From Catellatospora coxensis (GTDB lineage: Bacteria; Actinomycetota; Actinomycetes; Mycobacteriales; Micromonosporaceae), in assembly GCF_016862635.1 (NCBI RefSeq), contig NZ_BONI01000053.1, forward strand, positions 1 through 64,000: a stretch of DNA of 64,000 nt, written 5' to 3'. Position 1 is the stretch's first letter; each line of letters begins with the position of its first letter. A model generated the notes under the pieces. That model had not been told where the DNA came from. It ran no database searches and saw nothing but the letters and a program-made list of their open reading frames with translations. This document shows, one piece after another, positions 26,055 to 33,671 of this stretch. Both the position numbers and the translations under genes were made by a program.

Positions 26055-26123
26055 CCGGTCGCTGCCCCTGAGGAGGCGGCCCGGCGACTGAAGTCGCGGC
26101 ACAGGCCCTCCGGCGCCGACCGG
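26055..26123 (+). promoter_or_regulatory. Strongly structured mRNA leader of the molybdoenzyme gene
   Basis: Three nested helices can form: P1 26055-26061 with 26117-26123 (7 bp), P2 GGAGG 26072-26076 with CCTCC 26107-26111, and P3 GCGAC-TGAA-GTCGC at 26084-26097, extended by GCC/GGC. The structure ends 31 nt before the ATG. I cannot match it to a known riboswitch class. In GC-rich DNA such folds also arise by chance. Confidence 0.4.
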
Positions 26124-26154
26124 TTCCGGCAGGCGCGCGAGGAAGGCGGATCCG

Positions 26155-28512
26155 ATGGCACCGTCACCCGACCCGGCAGCCGACACCGAACAGCTGATGA
26201 TGGGCGCCGTGCCCGGCGCGGCCGCGCTGGGCCGCGGCCCGGTGCCGGACGGCGACCACTCGCGGCACGAGTACCACCACCCGGCGGCGGGCTGGGGCGC
26301 GGCGCGCAGCGTCGGCAAGGTGCTGCTGCGCAGCCCGGAGCCGGTGGAGGGCATCCGGGCGCTGCTGGTGATGAACCAGGAGGACGGCGGTTTCGACTGC
26401 CCCGGCTGCGCCTGGCCGGACGACCCGACCGGCCTGCGGCTGGACATCTGCGAGAACGGCGTCAAGCACGTCACCTGGGAGATGACCCCGCCCCGGGCCG
26501 ACCGCGACTTCTTCGCCGCGCACACCGTCACCGAACTGGCCAGGTGGACCGACCACGACCTGGAGGCGGTCGGCCGGCTGGCCGAGCCGATGACCTACGA
26601 CCCGGACACCGACCACTACGTGCCGATCTCCTGGGACGACGCGTTCGCCCTGGTCGGTGACGTGTTACGCGGGCTGGCCAGCCCGCACGAGGCGGCGTTC
26701 TACACGTCCGGGCGGCTGAGCAACGAGGCGACGTTCCTCTACCAGCTGTGGGTACGCGAGTTCGGCACCAACAACCTGCCGGACTGCTCGAACATGTGCC
26801 ACGAGGCCAGCGGCCGGGCGCTGACCGCGGCGATCGGCTCGGGCAAGGGCACCACCGACCTGGAGGACTGGGAGCAGGCCGACGCGATCTGGCTGATGGG
26901 CGACAACGCGGCCAGCAACGCGCCCCGCATGCTGACCTGGCTCGCCGAGGCCGACCGGCGCGGCGCGGCCCTGGTGCACATCAACCCGCTGATCGAGGCG
27001 GCCTCGCGGCGCACCATCGTGCCGCACGAGTTCGTCGACATGGCCACCTTCCGCACCACCCGCACCGGCACCCGTAACGTCCAGGTCCGCATCGGCGGCG
27101 ACCTGGCCCTGATGCGCGGCGTCGCCAAGGCGGTGCTGGAAGCCGCCGACAGCGACCCGGCCGCGCTCGACCGGGACTTCATCGACACGCACACGTCCGG
27201 CTTCGACGAGTACCGCGCGGTCGTCGCGGCCACGCCGTGGGCCGACATCGTGCGGGGCTCCGGCATCGCCGAGGCCGACATCCGCGCCCTGGCCGCGTCG
27301 TACCTGGCCTCGCAGCGCGTCATCATCGCGTGGTGCCTCGGGCTGACCCAGCACGAGCACGGCGTGGAAACCGTCCGCGAGATCACCAACGTGCTGCTGC
27401 TGCGCGGCAACATCGGCCGCCCGGGGGCGGGACCCGCGCCGGTGCGCGGGCACAGCAACGTGCAGGGCAACCGCACCTGCGGCGTCAACCACCGGCCGAC
27501 CCCGGCCTTCCTGGACAAGCTGGCGCAGGTGTGCGGGATCGACCCGCCGCGCGAGCACGGCCTGGGCACCGTGGCGGCGATCCAGGCGATGCAGCGGCGC
27601 GAGGTGAAGGTGTTCGTCGCCATGGGCGGCAACTTCGTGCTGGCCGCGCCGGACCTGCCGCGCACCTTCGAGGCGATGCGCAACTGCGACCTGACCGTGC
27701 AGGTGAGCACCAAGCTCAACCGCAGCCACGTGGTGCACGGGCGGCGCGCCCTGATCCTGCCCTGCCTCGGCCGGTCCGAACGCGATCAGCAGGCCACCGG
27801 CGAGCAGGGCGTCACCGTCGAGGACTCGATGGCGATGGTGCACATCTCGTACGGCATGAAGGACCCCGCCTCACCGCAGCTGCGCTCGGAGTGCTCGATC
27901 CTCGGCGGCATGGCCCGGGCCACCCTGCCCGGCAGCCGCACGCCCTGGCAGGACTACGTCGACGACTACGACCGCATCCGCGACACCATGTCGCAGGTGC
28001 TGCCCGGGTTCGAGGACTTCAACGCCCGTGCCCGCCGCCCGCACGGGTTCCGGATCGCCCAGCCGGCCCGCGAGCGCGACTTCCTGACGCCGTCGGGGCG
28101 GGCCGAGTTCTGGTCCGGGCCGCTGCCCGACGACGTCGATCCGGGCGAGGGCCGGCTGATGCTGACCACGGTGCGCTCGCACGACCAGTTCAACACCAGC
28201 ATCTACTCCAACGACGACCGCTACCGCGGCGTCAAGGGCCTGCGCACGGTGATCTTCATGAACGCCGACGACATGCGCGAACGCGGGCTGTCCGACTTCG
28301 ACCTGATCGACGTGACCAGCTTCTCCAAGGACGGCACCCGGCGCACCCTATACGGCTACCGGGCGGTCGAGTACATGGTCCCGCCGGGCAACGCGGCCGG
28401 CTACATGCCGGAGCTGAACGTGCTGTGCGGCCTGGCCGACATCAGCACCGAGAGCGAGCAGCCGGTGACCAAACACCTGGTGGTCGAGGTGGTCAAGCAG
28501 GCGGCCGCCTGA
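26155..28512 (+). CDS. FdhF/YdeP-family molybdopterin oxidoreductase
   Basis: A 785-residue molybdopterin-guanine-dinucleotide enzyme of the formate-dehydrogenase-like YdeP group. Visible marks are the GFDCPGCAWPD motif (about residue 80), PISWDDAF, FYTSGRLSNEA, the LPDCSNMCHEASG active-site region, GDNAASNAPRM, GRPGAGPAPVRGHSNVQGNRT and the C-terminal cofactor cap with LTTVRSHDQFNTSIYSNDDRY. YdeP-type proteins are linked to acid resistance in enterobacteria; the true substrate is uncertain. ATG 26155 follows GAGGAAGG. It ends 3 bp from the convergent HxlR gene with no terminator between them. Confidence 0.87.
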   Translation: MAPSPDPAADTEQLMMGAVPGAAALGRGPVPDGDHSRHEYHHPAAGWGAARSVGKVLLRSPEPVEGIRALLVMNQEDGGFDCPGCAWPDDPTGLRLDICENGVKHVTWEMTPPRADRDFFAAHTVTELARWTDHDLEAVGRLAEPMTYDPDTDHYVPISWDDAFALVGDVLRGLASPHEAAFYTSGRLSNEATFLYQLWVREFGTNNLPDCSNMCHEASGRALTAAIGSGKGTTDLEDWEQADAIWLMGDNAASNAPRMLTWLAEADRRGAALVHINPLIEAASRRTIVPHEFVDMATFRTTRTGTRNVQVRIGGDLALMRGVAKAVLEAADSDPAALDRDFIDTHTSGFDEYRAVVAATPWADIVRGSGIAEADIRALAASYLASQRVIIAWCLGLTQHEHGVETVREITNVLLLRGNIGRPGAGPAPVRGHSNVQGNRTCGVNHRPTPAFLDKLAQVCGIDPPREHGLGTVAAIQAMQRREVKVFVAMGGNFVLAAPDLPRTFEAMRNCDLTVQVSTKLNRSHVVHGRRALILPCLGRSERDQQATGEQGVTVEDSMAMVHISYGMKDPASPQLRSECSILGGMARATLPGSRTPWQDYVDDYDRIRDTMSQVLPGFEDFNARARRPHGFRIAQPARERDFLTPSGRAEFWSGPLPDDVDPGEGRLMLTTVRSHDQFNTSIYSNDDRYRGVKGLRTVIFMNADDMRERGLSDFDLIDVTSFSKDGTRRTLYGYRAVEYMVPPGNAAGYMPELNVLCGLADISTESEQPVTKHLVVEVVKQAAA

Positions 28513-28515
28513 CGG

Positions 28516-28884
28516 TCACTCCTGGTGCACGAACACGCCCGGGTTGCGGGCGGTCCAGTCGAACAGCGGCTGCAGCGCGTCCATCAACTCGACGCCGCGG
28601 GCGGTGGGCGTGTACAGGATCTGCACCGGGGTGCTGGGGATGACCTGGCGTTCGATCAGGCCGTGCTGTTCGAGTTCGCGCAGGCGCTGGGTCAGCACGC
28701 GGTCGGAGATGCCCTCGGCGAAGGCCCGGTAGTGCCCGAACCGGCGCGCGCCGCGCCGCCCGGCGAGCATGATCATGCCGACCCAGCGGCGGCCCAGCAG
28801 TTCGAGGACCGGCTGGAAGCCGCGGCAAGCGGCGTCGCTGGCGTCGTGGTGGTCGGGCACGTAGGCGGAGATCTTCGCAGGCAC
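28516..28884 (-). CDS. HxlR-family transcriptional regulator
   Basis: A 122-residue winged-helix regulator. The family core is clear: ACRGFQPVLELLGRRWVGMIML, FGHYRAFAEGISDRVLTQRLRELEQHGLIER and YTPTARGVEL. HxlR proteins sense oxidants or electrophiles and repress divergent reductases. The GTG start at 28884 overlaps a 7+7 bp palindrome, so autoregulation is likely and the mRNA may have almost no leader. It faces the FMN-reductase gene at 28991. Confidence 0.88.
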   Translation of the reverse strand: MPAKISAYVPDHHDASDAACRGFQPVLELLGRRWVGMIMLAGRRGARRFGHYRAFAEGISDRVLTQRLRELEQHGLIERQVIPSTPVQILYTPTARGVELMDALQPLFDWTARNPGVFVHQE

Positions 28885-28899
28885 TTACCCATGGTAAGT
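28883..28899. promoter_or_regulatory. Candidate HxlR operator
   Basis: A perfect dyad ACTTACC-CAT-GGTAAGT, arms 28883-28889 and 28893-28899. It overlaps the HxlR start codon and lies 91 nt upstream of the divergent reductase ATG. TTACC/GGTAA dyads are typical of HxlR-type sites. Confidence 0.65.
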
Positions 28900-28990
28900 A
28901 GCTAACCCGAGTTTTGCCCACCCGGGCAGGTCCCGGCCAAGCTGGGGAAACGCGGTGATCAATGCCGCGTGGCCACGAAGGGACCATCAC

Positions 28991-29569
28991 ATGCTCATCC
29001 AGGTCATCAACGGAACGACCCGCGAGGGGCGGTTCAGCGAGCGGATCGCCCACTGGGTGCTGGAGTTCGGCCGGCAGTACGAGGGGGTCGAATTCGAGCT
29101 GGTCGACCTGCGCGACCATCCGCTGCCGTTCTTCGACGGGGCCGCCCCCATGTGGACCCCGCGGCAGTACGCCGACGAGGCGGTGGCACGGTTCGGCCGG
29201 ACGGTGGACCGCGCCGACGGCTTCATCTTCCTGACCGCCGAGTACAACCACGGCTACTCCGCGGTGCTCAAGAACGCCCTGGACTGGACGTACGCGGAAT
29301 GGCACCGCAAGCCGGCCAGTTTCGTCGGCTGGGGCGGCGTCGGCGGGGCGCGGGCGATCGAGCAGCTGCGGCAGGTCACCGTCGAGTTCGAGATGGCCCC
29401 GCTGCGGCACGCGGTGCACATCGCGCCCGAGATCTACCTGCCCGCCCGCGACCAGGCCGACCCGACCGACACGGCGGTGTTCGCCCCGGCCGAGCCGTTC
29501 CTGAAGCTGCTCGCCGACGACCTGCTGTGGTGGGCCGGCGCGCTGCGCGCCGCGCGTACCGCGTCCTGA
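28991..29569 (+). CDS. NADPH-dependent FMN reductase
   Basis: A 192-residue flavodoxin-fold oxidoreductase. FMN phosphate and ring contacts are expected in VINGTTREGRFSERIA and FLTAEYNHGYSAVLKNALDW; GWGGVGGARAIEQLRQV is the conserved mid-region. Members reduce quinones, chromate or azo compounds with NADPH. ATG 28991 with GAAGGGA upstream is preferred over an in-frame ATG at 28955. It is divergent from an HxlR regulator whose operator lies between them. Confidence 0.88.
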   Translation: MLIQVINGTTREGRFSERIAHWVLEFGRQYEGVEFELVDLRDHPLPFFDGAAPMWTPRQYADEAVARFGRTVDRADGFIFLTAEYNHGYSAVLKNALDWTYAEWHRKPASFVGWGGVGGARAIEQLRQVTVEFEMAPLRHAVHIAPEIYLPARDQADPTDTAVFAPAEPFLKLLADDLLWWAGALRAARTAS

Positions 29570-29611
29570 TCCGGAGCCGGGGTGCGGCCCGCGCCGCACC
29601 CCGGCGGATCA
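29567..29611. terminator. Bidirectional hairpin spanning two stop codons
   Basis: The inner stem 29577-29588/29593-29604 (12 bp) is continued by an outer stem 29567-29573/29605-29611 (TGATCCG/CGGATCA). The outer ends contain the TGA stop of the reductase gene (29567-29569) and the stop of the convergent hemerythrin gene (29609-29611). Confidence 0.75.
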
Positions 29612-30169
29612 GCCCACGTGGTCGCGGAACCGGAACACCGGGTCGGCCCAGCCGGTGTCCGCCACGCCCCGGTCGAGCGCCTCGCCGAGCACGCGCTCCT
29701 CGTAGGCGAAGTGGGATTCCATGATCGCCGTCAGGCCGTCGAGCTCGCGGCCGATCTCCTCCGGCGTGCCGCCGGGCGACCCGGCGAGTTCGGCCACCCG
29801 GGACAGGATCGAGGTGATCAGGCCGTGGTCCTCGACGAGTTTGGCGATCGTCGGGGCCAGGTCAGGGCGTTCGCCGAGCAGCTCGGCGAACATCCCGGCG
29901 TCCTCGCCCCGGTGATGCGAGGTCAACGCGGCGCAGAAGGCCAGGCAGTGGGTGACGAGCGCGTCGTGGCCGACATCGCGGCGGGTGATACCCGATCTGA
30001 TCTCGCGGACACGCCGCCGCAGTTCCTGATGCGCTTGCGCGAGCTGGGTGCTCAAGGCGACCACGCGGTCGCCGGCAGGGGAAGCCACCTGGGCCGGTCC
30101 CTTCGGTTCCACACCTCCATGCCTGGCGCGGTCCGCCACCGGCACGCGATGCTGCCAGCATCCGATCAT
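29609..30169 (-). CDS. Hemerythrin (HHE cation-binding) domain protein
   Basis: A helical protein of up to 186 residues with the di-iron hemerythrin pattern: HQEL, HHRGED, DHGLI and HFAYEERVL supply the His and Glu ligands. Such proteins bind oxygen or nitric oxide or store iron. The start is uncertain: the first 30 residues are poorly hemerythrin-like, and GTG or ATG codons farther in, near the GDRVVALSTQLAQAH segment, may be used. It stands alone, with an acetyltransferase upstream in the same direction. Confidence 0.75.
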   Translation of the reverse strand: MIGCWQHRVPVADRARHGGVEPKGPAQVASPAGDRVVALSTQLAQAHQELRRRVREIRSGITRRDVGHDALVTHCLAFCAALTSHHRGEDAGMFAELLGERPDLAPTIAKLVEDHGLITSILSRVAELAGSPGGTPEEIGRELDGLTAIMESHFAYEERVLGEALDRGVADTGWADPVFRFRDHVG

Positions 30170-30210
30170 GGAACGTGCGGGGAGGGCAACCCGGGGCGCT
30201 TCGACGCCCG

Positions 30211-30705
30211 TCAGCCGGCCGCCAGCTCCTTCGCCATGATCTGCTCGCGGCGCACGCCGTCGGGCATCAGGTCACCGACCTCCTCGGTGAGCTGGAAGCC
30301 ATTACGCCGGTAGAGGCCGGTGGCGGCGTCGTTGCCCTCGACCACGGCCAGCTTCAGCACCTGCGCGCGCTCCTGCCGGGCCCACTGCTCGACCGCCGCC
30401 AGCAGCCGGTCGCCGACACCCCGGCCGCGGGCGTCGGGGCGCACCCACATCGAGATCAGCTCGACCACGCGGTCCTCGGTCGGCACACCGCTGGCCATGC
30501 CGGCCGGGCGGCCGTCGAGCAGCGCGACGAGGTTGTACGAGCCGGGGATCTCCAGCCGCCCCCGCCACCGCTCGGGACGGTCACCGTCGCCCTGCCAGTC
30601 CGCCAGCCGGGACCCGAAGGCGTACGGCGCCTCGGCCAGCGCGGCGAGCCGCAGCTCCCGCCAGATCGGCCAGTCGTCCGGGGCCAGCACCCGCAATTCG
30701 ATCAT
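30211..30705 (-). CDS. GNAT-family N-acetyltransferase
   Basis: A 164-residue acetyltransferase. The acetyl-CoA loop appears in VRPDARGRGVGDRLLAAVEQWA, with the typical last strand LKLAVVEGNDAATGLYRRNGF. The N-terminus starts IELRVLAPDDWPIWRELRLAAL. The acceptor substrate is unknown. ATG 30705 begins the domain exactly; upstream extension to 31065 overlaps the xylanase promoter and is discarded. Confidence 0.8.
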   Translation of the reverse strand: MIELRVLAPDDWPIWRELRLAALAEAPYAFGSRLADWQGDGDRPERWRGRLEIPGSYNLVALLDGRPAGMASGVPTEDRVVELISMWVRPDARGRGVGDRLLAAVEQWARQERAQVLKLAVVEGNDAATGLYRRNGFQLTEEVGDLMPDGVRREQIMAKELAAG

Positions 30706-31055
30706 GGCAGCAGTCTGCCCCCGCGCCCGGCGCACCGCCACCCCTTTGCGGCACGCCGATGCCGGGCTTCCGGCGCATCGTGCACCCGGAAGCACTCCGA
30801 AACTTTCGGCCGACGGCATCGGGTGAAGCATGACCGTCCGCCGCCGCCCGACCGCGTCCGCGCCGCGACACCATATGGCGAAACGTGCACAACGAACCGG
30901 GCGCGCCATCGCCACGTGGCACCGATAGTTTCCGGAAGTCGTTGACATCCCAGCGACGCCGAACGAATACTTGCGCCATCGACAGACGTCAACCCCGTCG
31001 ATCCCGGGAGACCCGAACCGTCCCGTCGGAACCCTCACGAGGAGGAAGCACCCCC
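30706..31055 (+). promoter_or_regulatory. Xylanase upstream region with promoter and dyad
   Basis: A gene-free 350-nt region. A sigma-70-like promoter is visible: TTGACA at 30942-30947, 18-nt spacer, AATACT at 30966-30971, predicting a leader of about 78 nt. A perfect 13-bp palindrome CCGAAACTTTCGG lies at 30797-30809; CGAAA-N-TTTCG repeats are known upstream of actinomycete xylanase genes. GGAGGAAG at 31041-31048 is the xylanase ribosome site. The palindrome is equally near the divergent acetyltransferase. Confidence 0.55.
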
Positions 31056-32039
31056 ATGAACGCACCCGCTCCCCCGAACCGCCGCGGCCGCGCCAGGCTG
31101 CTGCTCGGCGCCGCCTGCGTCGCGGCGATGCTCGCCGCCTCGACGGCGCTGCCCGGCATCGCGAACGCGGCGGTGACCTCGAACCAGACCGGCACCAACA
31201 ACGGCTACTTCTACTCGTTCTGGACCGACAGCCAGGGCACCGTGTCCATGGAGCTCGGCTCCGGCGGCAACTACAGCACCTCGTGGAGCAACACCGGCAA
31301 CTTCGTCGCCGGCAAGGGCTGGAGCACCGGCGGCCGCCGGTCGGTGACCTACTCGGGCAGCTTCAACCCGTCCGGCAACGCGTACCTGACGCTCTACGGC
31401 TGGACCCGCAACCCGCTGGTCGAGTACTACATCGTCGACAACTGGGGCACCTACCGGCCCACCGGCACGTACAAGGGCACCGTCACCAGCGACGGCGGCA
31501 CGTACGACATCTACCAGACGACGCGCTACAACGCCCCGTCCATCGAGGGCACCAGGACGTTCAACCAGTACTGGAGCGTGCGGCAGTCGAAGAAGACCGG
31601 CGGCACCATCACCTCCGGCAACCACTTCGACGCGTGGGCGAGCAAGGGCATGAGCCTCGGCAGCCACGACTACATGATCCTGGCCACGGAGGGCTACCAG
31701 AGCAGCGGCAACTCCAACATCACGCTGGGCTCCTCCGGCGGAGGCGGCGGTGGTGGAGGCGGTGGGGGCGGCGGCGGCTGCACCGCGACGCTGTCCGCCG
31801 GACAGCAGTGGAGCGACCGCTACAACCTGAACGTCTCGGTCAGCGGGGCCACCAACTGGACCGTGACGATGAACGTGCCGTCCCCGGCGAAGGTGCTCGC
31901 CACCTGGAACGTCAGCGCGAGCTACCCGACCGCCCAGCAGCTGGTCGCCAGACCCAACGGCAACGGCAACAACTGGGGCGTCACCATCCAGCACAACGGC
32001 AATCACACCTGGCCCACGGTCTCCTGCGCCGCGGGTTGA
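31056..32039 (+). CDS. Secreted GH11 endo-1,4-beta-xylanase with CBM2
   Basis: A 327-residue exported xylanase. Signal peptide to about residue 39, then a GH11 jelly-roll (40-225) with nucleophile Glu123 ([12 protein letters not shown]) and acid/base Glu212 (ATEGYQSSG). A poly-glycine linker (about 228-242) leads to a C-terminal cellulose/xylan-binding CBM2 ([16 protein letters not shown]... WGVTIQHNG). It cleaves internal xylan bonds outside the cell. Start ATG 31056 has GGAGGAAG. It is monocistronic, ended by the hairpin at 32052. Confidence 0.93.
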   Translation: MNAPAPPNRRGRARLLLGAACVAAMLAASTALPGIANAAVTSNQTGTNNGYFYSFWTDSQGTVSMELGSGGNYSTSWSNTGNFVAGKGWSTGGRRSVTYSGSFNPSGNAYLTLYGWTRNPLVEYYIVDNWGTYRPTGTYKGTVTSDGGTYDIYQTTRYNAPSIEGTRTFNQYWSVRQSKKTGGTITSGNHFDAWASKGMSLGSHDYMILATEGYQSSGNSNITLGSSGGGGGGGGGGGGGGCTATLSAGQQWSDRYNLNVSVSGATNWTVTMNVPSPAKVLATWNVSASYPTAQQLVARPNGNGNNWGVTIQHNGNHTWPTVSCAAG

Positions 32040-32051
32040 CCCGGATGATCC

Positions 32052-32091
32052 AGCCGGGGCGCGACGGCTCACGGACCGTCGCGCCCCGGCT
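32052..32091. terminator. Hairpin terminator between xylanase and TPR gene
   Basis: Perfect 16-bp arms 32052-32067 and 32076-32091, 8-nt loop. The right end touches the stop codon of the convergent TPR gene (32091-32093). Confidence 0.75.
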
Positions 32092-33221
32092 CACGCCCCG
32101 CGCAGCCGGGCGACCAGCTCCGCGGCGCGCCGCCACCAGTACTCGTACCGGCCCGGGAACTGCTCGTTCAGCCGGTCCAGGCGCTCGAAGGCCTCGGCGG
32201 CGTAGGCGGGGTCGTCCTCGGCGTCGCCGATGAGCAGGCACACGTTGGCCAGCGAGCCCTCGACCAGCAGCGGCGCGTGCTCGGCGTACTCGCGCAGGAT
32301 CGGCTCCGCCCGCCGGGCGGTCCGCGCGGCCTCCGCCCGGCGGCCCAACGCCAGCAGGACCTCGGCCTCGGTGGACAGCGGCATCGCCCAGCGGCGGCGC
32401 TGCACGGCGGTCACCGGTTCCCCGTCGGTCTCCCGCAGCACGTCGCCGGCCTCCTCGACCATGGCGAGCGCCTCGTCGAGGTGGCGGGTGCGGGTCAGCG
32501 TGGTGGCGTGGTTGGTCAGCGCGGTGGCGAGCAGGTGCCGGGCCGCCCGGCCGGTCTGCGTACGGGCCAGCGTGATCGCCTCGGTCTCGGCGGCCGCGGC
32601 GTCGGCGAACCGGGCGAGCAGGGTGAGTGAGGTGCCCCGCAGCACCAGCAGCTCGATCTCGATCTCGCGGTGGCTGCCCGGGGCGGTGGTGCGCAGCACG
32701 TCGAGGGCCTGTTCCAGCGGCGCGAGGGAGGCTGCGGTGCGGCCGAGGTCGGCCAGCGCGGCGCCGCGGTTGAGCAGCAGCGGCACCCGGCCCACGGCCG
32801 ACAGCACCTCGGGCGCGGTCTGCTCCAGCTCGGCGAACAGGTCCAGGGCCCGCTCCCCCGCCGCGAGGCTCTCGGCGGCGTGCCCGAGCTGGCGCAGCAC
32901 GAAGCTGCGCAGCGACATCAGCTCCGCGCCTAGCACGTGCACCAGCTCCGAGTCCTGCACGGCCGGCGAACGCCAGGTCTGCTCGGCCGCGTCCAGCGTG
33001 CGCAGCGCCGCCGGGCGGTCCGGCTCGTCCTGTACGGCCTGCCAGCGGGCCATGCACAGGCGGACCCAGACGAGCATGGTCGCGCCGTCGTCGCCGTCGA
33101 GCGCGTACAGCGTCTCCAGCTCGCGGGCGAAGCGCAGCGCGCCCGCGTGGTCGCCGAGGTTGGCCAGCCGCTGGGCCGAGGTGAGTGGATCCTGCTGCAC
33201 CCGCCCAGCCTGCCACACCAT
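32091..33221 (-). CDS. Tetratricopeptide-repeat protein, unknown role
   Basis: About 376 residues, almost entirely helical TPR-like repeats rich in Ala, Leu, Arg and Glu (for example GDHAGALRFARELETLYALDG, RTAASLAPLEQALDVLRTT and RHLDEALAMVEEAGDVLRE). No catalytic domain, signal peptide or membrane helix is seen, so a cytoplasmic scaffold is likely. The start is uncertain: ATG 33221 lacks a ribosome site but lies about 25 nt below the PadR-type palindrome. It is divergent from the PadR gene and may belong to the same regulon. Confidence 0.6.
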   Translation of the reverse strand: MVWQAGRVQQDPLTSAQRLANLGDHAGALRFARELETLYALDGDDGATMLVWVRLCMARWQAVQDEPDRPAALRTLDAAEQTWRSPAVQDSELVHVLGAELMSLRSFVLRQLGHAAESLAAGERALDLFAELEQTAPEVLSAVGRVPLLLNRGAALADLGRTAASLAPLEQALDVLRTTAPGSHREIEIELLVLRGTSLTLLARFADAAAAETEAITLARTQTGRAARHLLATALTNHATTLTRTRHLDEALAMVEEAGDVLRETDGEPVTAVQRRRWAMPLSTEAEVLLALGRRAEAARTARRAEPILREYAEHAPLLVEGSLANVCLLIGDAEDDPAYAAEAFERLDRLNEQFPGRYEYWWRRAAELVARLRGA

Positions 33222-33246
33222 GATCACGGCTTGCGTTGCGCCGCCG

Positions 33247-33286
33247 CTATACCTAGAACTAAGATGCATAACAGTTCTAGGTATAG
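33247..33286. promoter_or_regulatory. Candidate PadR operator in divergent promoter
   Basis: A perfect inverted repeat of 14-bp arms (33247-33260 and 33273-33286) with a 12-nt centre. It is AT-rich compared with the surroundings. It lies 10 nt before the PadR GTG and 25 nt before the TPR start, and each arm contains a TATAC/GTATA element, so it can overlap both promoters. Confidence 0.7.
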
Positions 33287-33296
33287 GCGGTTTCTC

Positions 33297-33671
33297 GTGC
33301 ACATCACGAAAGATCTCGTCGCGGCCTCGGCGACCCCCCTCGTGCTGGGCATCCTGGCCGAGGGCGAGAGCTACGGCTACGCGATCCTCAAACAGGTCAA
33401 CGAGCTGTCCGGCGGCCACCTCGAGTGGACCGACGGCCTGCTCTACCCGCTGCTGCACCGGCTGGAGCGGCTGGGCCACGTCGAGTCGACCTGGCACACC
33501 CCGGTCGAGGGGCGGCGGCGCAAGTACTACCGCATCACCGAGCAGGGCCTGAACGAGCTGGCCGAGCAGCGCCGGCAGTGGGCCGCGGTCGTGGACACCC
33601 TGCGCGGCGTCTGGAACGCCGGGGCGTCGCTGCGCCCCATCCCCGCCCCCGCCTGGGGCGTGGCCGGATGA
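33297..33671 (+). CDS. PadR-family transcriptional regulator
   Basis: A 124-residue winged-helix repressor. Family marks are TPLVLGILAEGESYGYAILKQVNELSGG, WTDGLLYPLLHRLERLGHVES and GRRRKYYRITEQGLNELAEQR. GTG 33297 gives a normal PadR start; an in-frame ATG at 33264 would lie inside the operator and is less likely. Its stop overlaps the ATG of the membrane protein gene (ATGA), the usual PadR-HAAS arrangement. It probably represses its own operon. Confidence 0.88.
   Translation: MHITKDLVAASATPLVLGILAEGESYGYAILKQVNELSGGHLEWTDGLLYPLLHRLERLGHVESTWHTPVEGRRRKYYRITEQGLNELAEQRRQWAAVVDTLRGVWNAGASLRPIPAPAWGVAG

Noticed and set aside
31736-31782. GGN repeat tract in the xylanase gene as a mobile or unstable repeat
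   Set aside because: It simply encodes the poly-glycine linker between the catalytic and binding modules.
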